A stretch of DNA of 64,000 nt from the NCBI RefSeq assembly GCF_001590965.1, contig NZ_BCTW01000004.1, positions 62,001-126,000 on the forward strand, given 5' to 3'. Source of the DNA: Novosphingobium lentum NBRC 107847. Its GTDB lineage: Bacteria; Pseudomonadota; Alphaproteobacteria; Sphingomonadales; Sphingomonadaceae. Under the pieces are notes generated by a model, which ran no database searches, was not told the origin of the DNA, and worked only from the letters and a program-made list of their open reading frames with translations. The stretch's first letter is position 1. Each line of letters opens with the position of its first letter. Shown here in pieces: positions 37,705-47,369 of the stretch. The translations under genes and the position numbers were made by a program.

Positions 37705-37718
37705 TTGACACGGATCAA
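37705..37718. promoter_or_regulatory. FNR box of the cco operon
   Basis: TTGAC-ACGG-ATCAA differs from the FNR/FixK consensus at one position. Its centre is about 69 bp before the ccoN start codon, consistent with activation of a promoter whose start site lies about 40 bp downstream of the box. Confidence 0.85.
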
Positions 37719-37780
37719 TGTTGCAACTGCGAATGCGGCCCACGCCTTGCCCCGACATTACTCATGGAAGGGAAGGCTCC

Positions 37781-39439
37781 ATGGAATCGGTACTCTCGCG
37801 CGCAGGCCTGTGGCTTGTGGTGCTCGTGCTCGCGATTATGGCGAGCGCGGTTTCGGTCGATTTCGGCTTTGGCGTGCACATGGTCATCGTGGCGATCGCC
37901 GCCGCGATCGGGCTGGGCTTCATGCTGTACAAGGTCGACGGCGAAGCCATCGCCAAAGGCATCATCCGGTCGCCCGCCGATCCGGGGCGCTATGACGACG
38001 AGGTGATCCGCTGGGGCGTGATCGCCACGGTGTTCTGGGGCATGGCCGGCCTGCTGGCGGGCCTTTACATCGCGCTGGAGCTGACCTGGCCCGCGCTCAA
38101 CTTCGGCATCGAATATATCGGCTTCGGGCGGCTGCGGCCGCTGCACACCTCTGCCGTGATCTTCGCCTTCGGAGGCAACGCGCTGATCGCCACGTCGTTC
38201 TATGTGGTTCAGCGTACTTGCCGGGCGAGGCTGGCCTTCCCCGGCCTCGCCCGTTTCGTGTTCTGGGGCTATCAGCTGTTCATCGTGCTGGCCGCGACCG
38301 GCTACCTGTTGGGCATCACCCAGGGCAAGGAATACGCCGAGCCCGAATGGTACGTCGACATCTGGCTGACGATCGTGTGGGTGTCGTACCTCGCGGTGTT
38401 CGTCGGCACGCTGGTGCGCCGGTCCGAACCGCACATCTACGTCGCCAACTGGTTCTACCTGTCGTTCATCCTGACCGTGGCGATGCTGCACCTGGTGAAC
38501 AACATCAACATTCCGGTGAGCTGGGTCGGATCGCGCAGCTATCCGATCTTCGGCGGGGTGCAGGGCGCGCTGGTGCAGTGGTGGTACGGCCACAACGCGG
38601 TCGGCTTCTTCCTGACCGCCGGCTTCCTGGCGATGATGTACTACTTCGTGCCCAAGCAGGCCGAGCGCCCGATCTACAGCTACCGACTGTCGATCATCCA
38701 CTTCTGGGCGCTGATCTTCCTGTATATCTGGGCGGGCCCGCACCACCTGCACTACACCGCGCTGCCCGACTGGGCGCAGACGCTGGGCATGGTGTTCTCG
38801 ATCATGCTGTGGATGCCCAGCTGGGGCGGCATGATCAACGGACTGATGACGCTCAACGGCGCATGGGACAAGGTCCGCACCGATCCGATCATCCGCATGA
38901 TGGTGCTGGCGCTGGCGTTCTACGGGATGAGCACGTTCGAAGGGCCGATGCTCAGCGTGAAGAGCGTCAACGCGCTGTCGCACTACACCGACTGGACCAT
39001 CGGCCACGTCCATTCGGGCGCGCTGGGCTGGAACGGCATGATCACGTTCGCCTGCCTGTACTACATGACGCCGCGGCTGTGGGGCCGGACCAGGCTGTAC
39101 TCGCTGCGCATGGTGAACTGGCACTTCTGGCTCGCGACCGTGGGCATCGTCTTCTACATCGCCGCGATGTGGGTGGCGGGCATCACCCAGGGGCTGATGT
39201 GGCGCGAATACGGGGCCGACGGCTATCTGGTGAACAGCTTTGCCGACACCGTGGCCGCGATCCATCCGATGTACGCGCTGCGTGCCTTCGGCGGGCTGCT
39301 GTACCTGGCCGGCGCGGTGGTCATGACCATCAACATCTGGCGCACGATCCTGGGCCACTTGCGCGAGGAAGCGCCGCTGCGCGACGCCACTTACGATCCG
39401 GCGGCCGATCGTCCGCTCGTTCCCGCAACCGCCAACTGA
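37781..39439 (+). CDS. ccoN: cbb3 cytochrome c oxidase subunit I
   Basis: The catalytic membrane subunit that reduces oxygen at a haem b3-CuB centre with very high affinity. The 552 residues form about 12-14 helices. Family sequence includes [17 protein letters not shown], a [11 protein letters not shown] metal-ligand helix, [10 protein letters not shown] and [11 protein letters not shown]. The ATG at 37781 has GGAAGG upstream and the FNR box at 37705. First gene of ccoNOQP. Confidence 0.97.
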   Translation: MESVLSRAGLWLVVLVLAIMASAVSVDFGFGVHMVIVAIAAAIGLGFMLYKVDGEAIAKGIIRSPADPGRYDDEVIRWGVIATVFWGMAGLLAGLYIALELTWPALNFGIEYIGFGRLRPLHTSAVIFAFGGNALIATSFYVVQRTCRARLAFPGLARFVFWGYQLFIVLAATGYLLGITQGKEYAEPEWYVDIWLTIVWVSYLAVFVGTLVRRSEPHIYVANWFYLSFILTVAMLHLVNNINIPVSWVGSRSYPIFGGVQGALVQWWYGHNAVGFFLTAGFLAMMYYFVPKQAERPIYSYRLSIIHFWALIFLYIWAGPHHLHYTALPDWAQTLGMVFSIMLWMPSWGGMINGLMTLNGAWDKVRTDPIIRMMVLALAFYGMSTFEGPMLSVKSVNALSHYTDWTIGHVHSGALGWNGMITFACLYYMTPRLWGRTRLYSLRMVNWHFWLATVGIVFYIAAMWVAGITQGLMWREYGADGYLVNSFADTVAAIHPMYALRAFGGLLYLAGAVVMTINIWRTILGHLREEAPLRDATYDPAADRPLVPATAN

Positions 39440-39451
39440 GGGGGGCAACCC

Positions 39452-40204
39452 ATGGCTTTGTCCATCATGGAGCGTCACAAGACGCTTGAGCGCAACGTCA
39501 CGTTGCTGGCGGTGTTCGCCTTCCTTGCGGTGATCGTGGGCGGGATCGTGGAAATCGCGCCGCTGTTCTGGATCGACAACACGATCGAGAAAGTGAAGGG
39601 GATGCGCCCCTACACCCCGCTCGAACAGGCCGGGCGCGACATCTATGTGCGCGAGGGGTGCTACCTCTGCCACAGCCAGATGATCCGCCCGTTCCGCGAC
39701 GAGGTCGAACGCTACGGCCACTACAGCCTGGCCGCCGAGAGCATGTACGACCATCCGTTCCAGTGGGGATCGAAGCGCACGGGGCCCGATCTGGCGCGCG
39801 TCGGCGGGCGCTATTCGGATGCGTGGCATGTCCAGCACCTGAAAGACCCGCGTTCGCTGGTGCCGGAATCGGTAATGCCGACCTACGCGTTCCTGGCCGA
39901 TCGCGATCTCGAACAGGGCGATCAGGTGGCCGAACTGCAGACGCTGTACGACGTGGGCATTCCCTACACCAAGGCCGACATCGCCAAGGCCAACGACGAT
40001 CTCAAGGCGCAGGCTGATCCGACGCTCGACGCGGGCGATTTCGCCAGGCGCTATGGCAAGGCGAACATCCGCGACTTCGACGGCAACCCCGGCCGGCTGA
40101 CCGAGATGGACGCGCTGGTCGCCTACCTGCAGGTCTTGGGCGCGATGGTCGACGTCAACGCCGCCGCCGCGCAGGAGCAGTCGGGCGAGGAGGGCGGTCG
40201 GTGA
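39452..40204 (+). CDS. ccoO: cbb3 oxidase subunit II (monohaem cytochrome c)
   Basis: A 250-residue electron-entry subunit anchored by one N-terminal helix ([18 protein letters not shown]). The single haem c motif is CYLCHS, near residue 70, followed by [14 protein letters not shown] and [13 protein letters not shown] Met axial ligand is likely within VMPTYAFL. It starts 12 bp after ccoN and its stop abuts the ccoQ start. Confidence 0.97.
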   Translation: MALSIMERHKTLERNVTLLAVFAFLAVIVGGIVEIAPLFWIDNTIEKVKGMRPYTPLEQAGRDIYVREGCYLCHSQMIRPFRDEVERYGHYSLAAESMYDHPFQWGSKRTGPDLARVGGRYSDAWHVQHLKDPRSLVPESVMPTYAFLADRDLEQGDQVAELQTLYDVGIPYTKADIAKANDDLKAQADPTLDAGDFARRYGKANIRDFDGNPGRLTEMDALVAYLQVLGAMVDVNAAAAQEQSGEEGGR

Positions 40205-40374
40205 TGACCGCGACGCAGACCTACGACGCGCTGCGGCATCTGGCCGACAGCTGGGGGCTGGTGGCGATGGGGGTGTTCTTCACCCTGTTCGTGGCGTGGC
40301 CGTTCCGGCCCGGCGCCAGCAACCGCAACCAGGCCGCCGCCACTTCCATCTTCGAGGACGACGATGATGACTGA
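40204..40374 (+). CDS. ccoQ: cbb3 oxidase small subunit CcoQ
   Basis: A 56-residue protein, [17 protein letters not shown] onwards, with a single transmembrane segment (LVAMGVFFTLFVAWPF). The family-typical R-PG sequence follows, then an acidic tail EDDDDD. It overlaps ccoO by one base and ccoP by eleven, giving the canonical N-O-Q-P order. CcoQ stabilises the assembled oxidase. Confidence 0.9.
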   Translation: MTATQTYDALRHLADSWGLVAMGVFFTLFVAWPFRPGASNRNQAAATSIFEDDDDD

Positions 40375-41320
40375 TCCGCACACCGGGGCCAATTCGCGCA
40401 AGCGCATCGACGAGCCCACCGGCACCGAGACGATGGGCCACGAATGGGACGGCATCGAGGAACTCAACACCCCGCTGCCGCGCTGGTGGCTGTGGACGTT
40501 CTACGCCTGCATCGCGTTCGCGATCGGCTATGTGATCGTCTACCCGGCGTTCCCGATGCTCCATTCGGGGTCGAAAGGCCTGTGGGGCTGGTCGAGCCGC
40601 GGCGCGCTGGCCGCCGACATACAGGCCGAGGACGCGCGGCGCGGGCCGCAGATGGCGGCGCTGGCCGCCGTGCCGATCGAGCAGCTGCCCAACGATCCCA
40701 AGCTGCTGCGCGCGGCGATCGACGGCGGGCGCGCCGCGTTCAAGGTCAACTGCGTGCAGTGCCACGGCGCAGGGGCGGCGGGCGGCAAGGGCTATCCCAA
40801 CCTCAACGACGATGACTGGCTGTGGGGCGGCGATGCCAAGGCGATCGAATATACCTTGACCCACGGCGTGCGGCAGGATGCCGACAAGCAGACCCGCACC
40901 AGCCAGATGCCCGCATTCGGGCGCGACGGCATCCTCAACGCCGCGCAAGTGCAGGACGTGGTCAGCCATGTGCGCGTCATCAGCGGGCAGGACAAGCCGG
41001 GTGCTTCGGCGGCGCGCGGCACGGCGTTGTTCGCCGCCAACTGCGCGGTGTGCCACGGCGCGGGCGGCGAGGGCAGCCGCAGCGTGGGCGCGCCGCGCCT
41101 GACCGATGCGATCTGGCTTTACGGCGGTGACCGCGCGACGCTGACCGAGACGGTGACCAACGCGCGTTACGGCCAGATGCCCAACTGGGGCGCGCGGCTC
41201 AGCCCGGTGACGATCAAGATGCTGGCGACCTATGTCCACTCGCTGGGCGGCGGCGAGGATGCGCCAGCGGCATCGGCCCCGACCGCTCCGGCAACCGCGC
41301 CGGCGGGCACGGCAAAATGA
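40364..41320 (+). CDS. ccoP: cbb3 oxidase subunit III (dihaem cytochrome c)
   Basis: Membrane-anchored dihaem cytochrome that passes electrons from soluble cytochrome c to CcoO. The 318 residues have the N-terminal HEWDGIEELNTPLPRWWLW motif, one transmembrane segment, and two haem c sites, CVQCHG near 129 and CAVCHG near 228. A Pro/Ala-rich tail ends the protein. Two adjacent ATGs (40364 and 40367) are possible starts. It overlaps ccoG by four bases. Confidence 0.97.
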   Translation: MMTDPHTGANSRKRIDEPTGTETMGHEWDGIEELNTPLPRWWLWTFYACIAFAIGYVIVYPAFPMLHSGSKGLWGWSSRGALAADIQAEDARRGPQMAALAAVPIEQLPNDPKLLRAAIDGGRAAFKVNCVQCHGAGAAGGKGYPNLNDDDWLWGGDAKAIEYTLTHGVRQDADKQTRTSQMPAFGRDGILNAAQVQDVVSHVRVISGQDKPGASAARGTALFAANCAVCHGAGGEGSRSVGAPRLTDAIWLYGGDRATLTETVTNARYGQMPNWGARLSPVTIKMLATYVHSLGGGEDAPAASAPTAPATAPAGTAK

Positions 41321-42801
41321 ACAGCCCCGCACCTGTCCCCACCGATCACGCATCTGAGATCGGCTACTACCAGAAGCGCAAGGGCGTGTTCCCGCGCAAG
41401 ATCGACGGGCGCTTCCGGCGGTTCAAGTGGCTAATGATGGCGCTGTGCCTGCTGGTCTATTACGCCACGCCGTGGCTGCGCTGGGATCGCGGGCCGTATG
41501 CGCCCAACCAGGCGGTGCTGGTCGATCTGGCGCATCGCCGGTTCTTCATGTTCGCGATCGAGATCTGGCCGCAGGAGTTCTACTTCGTCGCGGGCCTGCT
41601 GATCATGGCGGGCATCGGGCTGTTCCTGGTGACGAGCGCGGTGGGCCGGGCGTGGTGCGGCTATGCCTGCCCGCAAACCGTCTGGACCGACCTCTATCAG
41701 CATGTCGACCGCTTCATCGACGGCGATCGCAACGCGCAGATCCGCCTGCAGGCCGCGCCGTGGACCCCTGCCAAGATCGCGCGGCGGCTGCTCAAGTGGT
41801 CGATCTACCTGACCATCGCGTTCTGGACCGGCGGCGCGTGGATCCTGTATTTCGCCGACGCGCCGACGCTGACCCACGATTTCTGGACCGGGCAGGCGGC
41901 CGCCGTCGCTTATGCCACGGTGTTCGTGCTGACGATGACCACGTTCGTGCTGGGCGGGTTCATGCGCGAGCAGGTGTGCATCTACATGTGCCCGTGGCCG
42001 CGCATCCAGACCGCGATGCTCGACGAGAAATCGCTGCTGGTGACCTACAAGGACTGGCGCGGCGAACCGCGCGGTTCGGTCAAGGCGCACAAGGCTGACG
42101 ATGCCAAGCTGGGTGCCGAGAAGCTGGGAGACTGCATCGATTGCCTGCAGTGCGTCGCGGTGTGCCCCACCGGCATCGACATCCGCGAAGGGCCGCAGAT
42201 CGGCTGCATCACCTGCGGGCTGTGCATCGATGCCTGCGACCGGGCGATGGTGCAGACCGGGCGTCCGCGCGGGCTGATCGATTACGCCACGCTCGACGAT
42301 GCGGTGCGGGAAAAACGTGGTGAGGCACCCACGCCGATCCTGCGCACGCTGCTGCGCCCGCGCATGCTCGTCTATCTCGGCGTGTGGTCCGCGCTCGGGC
42401 TGGCGATGCTGTTCATGCTCGGCGCGCGCACCCGGATCGACGTGTCGGTGGCCAAGGACCGCAACCCGCAGTTCGTGACGCTGAGCAACGGCTCGGTGCG
42501 CAACGGCTACACGATCAAGCTGCGCAACATGGAGGACCGCCCGCGCCGGATGACTCTGGCGCTCGATGGCCTGCCCGGCGGTGCGCTGTATGACGACGAG
42601 ATGGATGCTGCCGCCGCGACCCGCGTGCTGGAACTCGCCGTCCCCGCCGACGCCACGCGCACCGTGCGGGTCTATGCCGTGGCCGACCGCGCGCACGCCG
42701 TGCCGCAGCATTTCGGCATGGTGCTGCGTGCGCTCGACAGCGAAGGCGGCGGCGCGCGCCGCGACACCAGCTTCACCACCTCGCAGGGAGACGCACCATG
42801 A
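41317..42801 (+). CDS. ccoG: Cytochrome c oxidase accessory protein CcoG (FixG)
   Basis: A 494-residue polyferredoxin-type membrane protein, needed in cbb3 assembly and implicated in copper reduction. It begins with a basic segment (RKGVFPRKIDGRFRR), has several membrane helices with CGYACPQTVW and CIYMCPWPRIQ, and two [4Fe-4S] motifs, CIDCLQCVAVCPTG and CITCGLCIDACD. A periplasmic immunoglobulin-like C-terminal domain completes it. It overlaps ccoP and ccoH by four bases each. Confidence 0.97.
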   Translation: MNSPAPVPTDHASEIGYYQKRKGVFPRKIDGRFRRFKWLMMALCLLVYYATPWLRWDRGPYAPNQAVLVDLAHRRFFMFAIEIWPQEFYFVAGLLIMAGIGLFLVTSAVGRAWCGYACPQTVWTDLYQHVDRFIDGDRNAQIRLQAAPWTPAKIARRLLKWSIYLTIAFWTGGAWILYFADAPTLTHDFWTGQAAAVAYATVFVLTMTTFVLGGFMREQVCIYMCPWPRIQTAMLDEKSLLVTYKDWRGEPRGSVKAHKADDAKLGAEKLGDCIDCLQCVAVCPTGIDIREGPQIGCITCGLCIDACDRAMVQTGRPRGLIDYATLDDAVREKRGEAPTPILRTLLRPRMLVYLGVWSALGLAMLFMLGARTRIDVSVAKDRNPQFVTLSNGSVRNGYTIKLRNMEDRPRRMTLALDGLPGGALYDDEMDAAAATRVLELAVPADATRTVRVYAVADRAHAVPQHFGMVLRALDSEGGGARRDTSFTTSQGDAP

Positions 42802-43292
42802 CCGTCAGGGCCCGCCGGTTCGGCATGATCCGCGCGTTCACCACCGGACCGCTGACCGGACGCCACGCCGCGATGATGATCGTGGCGTTCTTCGCGGTGG
42901 TGATTGGGGTGGACTTTACCCTGGCGCATTTTGCCATCTCCACCTTCGGCGGCACGGTGGTGGAAAACAGCTATGTCGCCAGCCAGAAGTTCAACGGCTG
43001 GCTGGATGAGGCCCGCGCCGAGGAAGCGCTGGGCTGGAAGGTGACGATCGCGCGCGGCGCGATGGGCGAGGCGGTGGTCCAGCCGGTCGATCGCACGGGC
43101 AAGCCGATCGTGGGCGCGACCCTGCAGGGCCTGGCCGAACATCCGCTGGGCCAGCGCCCCGATGTGCCGATGGCGTTCCACGAATATGCGCCGGGCACCT
43201 ATTCGGCGCGGCTGCCGCAAGGCCGCTGGCGGCTGCACCTGACGCTGGTCAGCCACGGCCGCACGTGGCGCACGGTCGGCGACATTTCATGA
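42798..43292 (+). CDS. ccoH: FixH family protein
   Basis: A 164-residue protein with one N-terminal membrane helix (GRHAAMMIVAFFAVVIGVDF) and a periplasmic beta-rich domain, as in FixH/CcoH. The family segment VVENSYVASQKFNGWLDEA follows the helix. CcoH stays associated with cbb3 during assembly. It overlaps ccoG and ccoI by four bases each, so translation is coupled. Confidence 0.92.
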   Translation: MTVRARRFGMIRAFTTGPLTGRHAAMMIVAFFAVVIGVDFTLAHFAISTFGGTVVENSYVASQKFNGWLDEARAEEALGWKVTIARGAMGEAVVQPVDRTGKPIVGATLQGLAEHPLGQRPDVPMAFHEYAPGTYSARLPQGRWRLHLTLVSHGRTWRTVGDIS

Positions 43293-45427
43293 CCGCCGCC
43301 CGGACCGCCAACCCCGCGTGGACGCACAGCGAGCTGGCGGTGCCGGCGATGCACTGTGCGGGCTGCATGGCCAAGATCGAGCGCGGCCTGTCCGCGCTGC
43401 CGGGAGTCCACGCCGCGCGCGCCAACCTCACCGCGCGCAGCGTGGGCGTCGATCACGATCCGGCCCTCGCTACGCCCGAACTGGTCGCCGCGCTCGCCGC
43501 CGCCGGGTTCGAGGCGCAGCCGCGCGAGGCGAGCACACCACCCGTCTCCGCCGTGCGCCCGCTGCTCGCGCCGCTGGCGGTGGCCGGGTTTGCCGCGATG
43601 AACGTGATGCTGCTGTCGGTCAGCATCTGGTCGGGGGCGGACGGCGCGACGCGCGCGCTGTTCCACTGGCTGTCCGCCGCGATCGGCGTGCCTGCGATCG
43701 TGTTTGCCGGGCGCCCGTTCTTCGCCTCGGCGCTGGGCGCGCTCAGGCGCGGGCGCACCAACATGGACGTGCCGATCTCGATCGGGGTCACGCTGGCCAC
43801 CGGGCTGTCGCTGTACGAGACGATCACCGGCGGGCACGACGCGTGGTTCGATGGTACGCTGATGCTGCTGCTGTTCCTGCTCGCGGGCCGCGCGCTCGAT
43901 GCGGCGATGCGCGACAAGGCGCGCGCGGGCGTCGATGCGCTGCTGCGCCAGGCACCGGCGGGCGCGACCGTGATCGCCGCCAACGGGGAAACCGGCTGGG
44001 TCGAGGCGCGGGCGCTGCTGCCGGGCATGGTCATGCGCGTCGCCAGCGGCGAGCGGCTGGCCGCCGATGGCGAGATCGTGACGGGCGAGGGGCGCTTCGA
44101 CCAGTCGCTGCTCACCGGGGAAAGCGCGCCGGTTCCGGCAGGCCCGGGCGCGGCGGTGCTGGCGGGGATGCTCAACATCGATGCTCCGGTCGATGTGCGG
44201 GTGACCGCCGCCGGGCGCGGCACTGCGCTGGCCGAGATCGCCGCGCTGATGGAGGCCGCCGGGCAATCGCGATCGACTTATGTGCGGATCGCCGATCGCG
44301 CCGCGCGGCTGTATGCGCCGGTGGTGCATGTGCTGGCGGCGCTGACGCTGGTCGGCTGGCTGGTGGCGGGCGCGGGGTGGCACCAGTCGCTGGTGATCGC
44401 CATCGCCGTGCTGATCATCACCTGCCCGTGCGCGCTGGGGCTGGCGGTGCCCGTGGCGCAAGTGGTCGCCGCCGGGGCGCTGATGAAGCGCGGGATCATG
44501 GTCAAGGACGGGTCCGCGCTGGAACGGCTGGCCGAGATCGACCGCGCGCTGCTCGACAAGACCGGCTCGCTCACGCTGGGCCGCCCGACGCCCGACGCCG
44601 CCGCGATCGATGCGCTGTCGCCCGCCGAAGCCTCGGTCGCGCTGGCGCTGGCGAGCCACAGCCGCCACCCGATTTCGCTGGGACTGGCGCGCGCGCTGGC
44701 GGCGCGCGGGGTGCGCGGGGCGGTGCTGGCGGGCGTGGTCGAGCAACCCGGCTGGGGCATCGGCGGCACCTGGCCCGAAGGCGCGGACGACGGCGGGCCT
44801 GCGCCGGTGGTCACGCTGGGCCGGCCGAGCTATGCCACGGGCACCGCCGTGGCGCTGGCGATCGCCGGGCGTCCGACGCGGCTGATCGGCTTTTCCGACC
44901 GGCTGCGCCCCGACGCGGCAGAGGCGCTGAAGCGGCTCGACCAACTCAACATCGGCTGCTCGATCCTGTCGGGCGATACCGTGCCCTCGGTCGCGGTGAT
45001 CGCGCGCGAGACCGGGCTGACCGCGCAGGCCGCCGCCTCGCCCGCCGACAAGCGCGAGGCGATCCTGCGACTTCAGCGCGTCGGCTGGAAAGTGCTGATG
45101 GTCGGCGACGGGCTCAACGACGGACCCGCGCTTGCCACCGCCAGCGCCTCGATCGCGCCGGGCAGCGCCAGCGACGTCGGGCGGCAGGCGGCGGACGTGG
45201 TGTTCACCGGCGATTCGCTGCTGGCGCTGCCGCGCGCCATCGCCACCGCGCGCGCCACCGGGCGCGTGGTGCGGCAGAACTTCGCGCTGGCGATCGGCTA
45301 CAACTTCTGCGCGGTGCCGCTGGCGGTGCTGGGCAAGGTCAACCCGCTGATCGCGGCGGCGGCGATGTCGATCAGCTCGCTGGTGGTGGTCGCCAATTCG
45401 CTGCGGCTGGCGCGGCTGCCGAAATGA
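43289..45427 (+). CDS. ccoI: Copper-transporting P-type ATPase CcoI (FixI)
   Basis: A 712-residue P1B ATPase that exports copper for the CuB site of cbb3. Features in order: an N-terminal metal-binding motif (MHCAGCMAK), the actuator loop LTGES, the membrane metal site TCPCALGLAVP, the phosphorylation motif DKTGSLT and GDGLNDGPAL. The phosphorylation motif has Ser where DKTGTLT is usual, a conservative change. The start overlaps the ccoH stop. Confidence 0.95.
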   Translation: MTAARTANPAWTHSELAVPAMHCAGCMAKIERGLSALPGVHAARANLTARSVGVDHDPALATPELVAALAAAGFEAQPREASTPPVSAVRPLLAPLAVAGFAAMNVMLLSVSIWSGADGATRALFHWLSAAIGVPAIVFAGRPFFASALGALRRGRTNMDVPISIGVTLATGLSLYETITGGHDAWFDGTLMLLLFLLAGRALDAAMRDKARAGVDALLRQAPAGATVIAANGETGWVEARALLPGMVMRVASGERLAADGEIVTGEGRFDQSLLTGESAPVPAGPGAAVLAGMLNIDAPVDVRVTAAGRGTALAEIAALMEAAGQSRSTYVRIADRAARLYAPVVHVLAALTLVGWLVAGAGWHQSLVIAIAVLIITCPCALGLAVPVAQVVAAGALMKRGIMVKDGSALERLAEIDRALLDKTGSLTLGRPTPDAAAIDALSPAEASVALALASHSRHPISLGLARALAARGVRGAVLAGVVEQPGWGIGGTWPEGADDGGPAPVVTLGRPSYATGTAVALAIAGRPTRLIGFSDRLRPDAAEALKRLDQLNIGCSILSGDTVPSVAVIARETGLTAQAAASPADKREAILRLQRVGWKVLMVGDGLNDGPALATASASIAPGSASDVGRQAADVVFTGDSLLALPRAIATARATGRVVRQNFALAIGYNFCAVPLAVLGKVNPLIAAAAMSISSLVVVANSLRLARLPK

Positions 45428-45440
45428 CCGGGCCACGACC

Positions 45441-45590
45441 ATGACCGGCATCGCCATCCTCATCCCGATCGCGCTGGGCATGGGTTTGCTCGGCCTCGCC
45501 GCGTTCTTCTGGGCGCTGCGGCGCGGGCAGTTCAGCGACCTCGACGGCGCGGCGGCGCGCATCCTGATCGATGAGGACGACCTGCCGTGA
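45441..45590 (+). CDS. ccoS: cbb3 oxidase assembly protein CcoS
   Basis: A 49-residue protein with one membrane helix (IAILIPIALGMGLLGLAAFFWALR) and the CcoS signature GQFSDLDGAA, then ILIDEDD. CcoS is needed for cofactor insertion into CcoN. It begins 13 bp after ccoI, and its stop overlaps a GTG start for the next small gene. Confidence 0.9.
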   Translation: MTGIAILIPIALGMGLLGLAAFFWALRRGQFSDLDGAAARILIDEDDLP

Positions 45591-45853
45591 AACGCAAGCT
45601 GCTCGGCGGGCTGGGCGCGCTCGCGCTGGTGCAGATCGCCGCGCCGACCCCGGCCAGCGGCGCGCAAGTGCTGCTGGTGCCGCTGTGCGATCATGCCGGT
45701 GGCCGCGTGGTCACGTTGCGGCTGCCCGTGCTGCCCTTGCGCCAGCCCGCGCGCGACGACGGCACCTGCTGCGCCAAGATTTGTCATATCGCAATGCGCA
45801 AGCGCTCGGGCGACCTAGGCTGCTGCACCAAGGAGGACGACGATGTCGCCTGA
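45587..45853 (+). CDS. Small secreted Cys-rich protein between ccoS and hemN
   Basis: An 88-residue protein starting at GTG 45587 (GTGA overlap with ccoS) and ending 11 bp inside hemN, so it is translationally coupled on both sides. It has a signal-like N-terminus (KLLGGLGALALVQIAAPTPASG). The short mature part has a lone Cys (VPLCDHAGG), then CCAKICH and GCCTKEDDD, giving six Cys and two His in about 60 residues. I recognise no family. The composition suits metal or thiol chemistry, and the position in a cbb3 assembly operon suggests a cofactor-delivery or redox role; this is inference. Confidence 0.7.
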   Translation: MKRKLLGGLGALALVQIAAPTPASGAQVLLVPLCDHAGGRVVTLRLPVLPLRQPARDDGTCCAKICHIAMRKRSGDLGCCTKEDDDVA

Positions 45854-47204
45854 GGTGTCACCTGATCGGGCAGCGGAGCCGGAGACGTTCGCGGGCTGGG
45901 CCTATTACCCGGATCTGCTCGAACGCGCGGTGCCGCGCTACACCAGCTATCCCACTGCCGCCGAATTTCGCGACGACGATTTCGCACCCGCGCAGCTGGC
46001 GGGGCTGCGCGCGTTGCGCGGCCCGGTCTCGCTGTATCTGCACATTCCGTATTGCGACAGGATCTGCTGGTACTGCGGCTGCAACACCGGTGCCGCCAAC
46101 CGCACGCAGCGGCTCGCCCATTACCTCGAGGCGCTGCACCGCGAGATCGAACTGGTCGCGGGTGAGCTCGATTCGTCGGTGCGCGTGTCGCGCATCGCGT
46201 TCGGCGGCGGCAGTCCCAACGCGATCGCGCCGACCGATTTCGTGCGGCTGATCGACCGGCTGGTGCTCAACTTGCGGCTGGACGCACCGGTGCTGTCGCT
46301 GGAGCTCGATCCGCGCAGCCTTGATGCCGACTGGTTCACCGCCATCCGCGGCATCGGCATAGAGATGGCGAGCCTGGGCGTGCAGACGCTCGATCCAGGC
46401 GTGCAGCAGGCTATCGGGCGCGTGCAGCCTGCCGCAACCATCGCCCGCGCGGTCGACGGCCTTCGTCGCGCGGGCGTCCGTTCGTTGAACTTCGACCTGA
46501 TGTACGGGCTGCCCGGGCAGGACGACGCGGTGCTGGCCGACACCATCGACCGCAGCATCGCCATGGCGCCCGATCGCGTCGCGCTGTTCGGTTATGCCCA
46601 TGTCCCGCACCTGATCGCGCGGCAGGCGCGGATCGATGCGCGCAACCTGCCCGACCAGCGGGCGCGCTTCCGCATGGCGGCGCAAGGCCACGCGCACCTG
46701 ACCTCGGCAGGCTATCGCGCGATCGGCTTCGATCATTTCGCGCTGCCCGACGACGGGCTGGCCCGCGCCTGCGCGGCGGGCACGATGCGGCGCAACTTCC
46801 AGGGGTTTACCGACGATCCCGCGCCGGTGCTGATCGGGCTGGGTGCTTCGGCGATCAGCGCGTTCCCCGGCCTGTTCGTGCAGAACGACAAGAACGCCGG
46901 CCCCTATCGCACGGCGACCGCGGCGGGGCGGCTGTCGGGAACGCGCGGGATCGAACGCAGCGCCGACGATCGCGCGCGCGGCGCGGTGATCGAGGCGCTG
47001 TTGTGCCGGGGCGATGCGACGGTCGAGGCCGCGCTGCTCGACACGGTCGCCGGCCGGCTCGCGCCGTTCATTGCGCACGATCTGGTGCGACTCGATGCGA
47101 ACCGCGTTATCCTCCAGCGCGGATCGCAGGCTTATGCCCGCTCGATCGCAGCGGTGTTCGACAGCTACCGCAGCGAGGTCCGCAGCTTCAGTTCGGCGGT
47201 CTGA
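45843..47204 (+). CDS. hemN: Oxygen-independent coproporphyrinogen III dehydrogenase
   Basis: Radical-SAM enzyme that converts coproporphyrinogen III to protoporphyrinogen IX without oxygen. The 453 residues have RYTSYPTA near the N-terminus, the cluster motif CDRICWYCGC (Cys-x3-Cys-x2-Cys-x-Cys) and the GGGSPN loop. ELDPRSLDADW and NFDLMYGLPGQ follow. AAGGAGG lies seven bases before the ATG, inside the end of the preceding gene. Its place at the end of the cco cluster puts it under the same microaerobic control. Confidence 0.95.
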   Translation: MSPEVSPDRAAEPETFAGWAYYPDLLERAVPRYTSYPTAAEFRDDDFAPAQLAGLRALRGPVSLYLHIPYCDRICWYCGCNTGAANRTQRLAHYLEALHREIELVAGELDSSVRVSRIAFGGGSPNAIAPTDFVRLIDRLVLNLRLDAPVLSLELDPRSLDADWFTAIRGIGIEMASLGVQTLDPGVQQAIGRVQPAATIARAVDGLRRAGVRSLNFDLMYGLPGQDDAVLADTIDRSIAMAPDRVALFGYAHVPHLIARQARIDARNLPDQRARFRMAAQGHAHLTSAGYRAIGFDHFALPDDGLARACAAGTMRRNFQGFTDDPAPVLIGLGASAISAFPGLFVQNDKNAGPYRTATAAGRLSGTRGIERSADDRARGAVIEALLCRGDATVEAALLDTVAGRLAPFIAHDLVRLDANRVILQRGSQAYARSIAAVFDSYRSEVRSFSSAV

Positions 47205-47260
47205 ACAACGCCAAGCCTCTGAAAACCAACGGTCCGGACGCCGCCGTACGCCGCGCGACG

Positions 47261-47274
47261 CGCATAGCTATGCG
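47261..47274. promoter_or_regulatory. 14-bp palindrome upstream of eda
   Basis: CGCATAGCTATGCG is perfectly self-complementary and lies 96 bp before the eda start. It may be an operator for the eda-ppc pair or part of the hemN 3' region. There is no further support. Confidence 0.3.
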
Positions 47275-47369
47275 GCAGGTGCGCACGGGTTCTTAGCAGG
47301 TGCACAATCGGACGAATCGCGATAGGCTGCGCGCTCCCCCTCCGCCCCGAGCGCCAAGGAGCCCCCGCG

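Noticed and set aside
37715-39838. A 707-codon open frame antisense to ccoN
   Set aside because: His/Arg/Asp-rich nonsense composition opposite a clear oxidase subunit.
43199-45787. An 862-codon open frame on the minus strand
   Set aside because: Antisense to ccoI and flanks, with low-complexity Arg/Gln/Ala composition. The plus-strand P-type ATPase is unambiguous.
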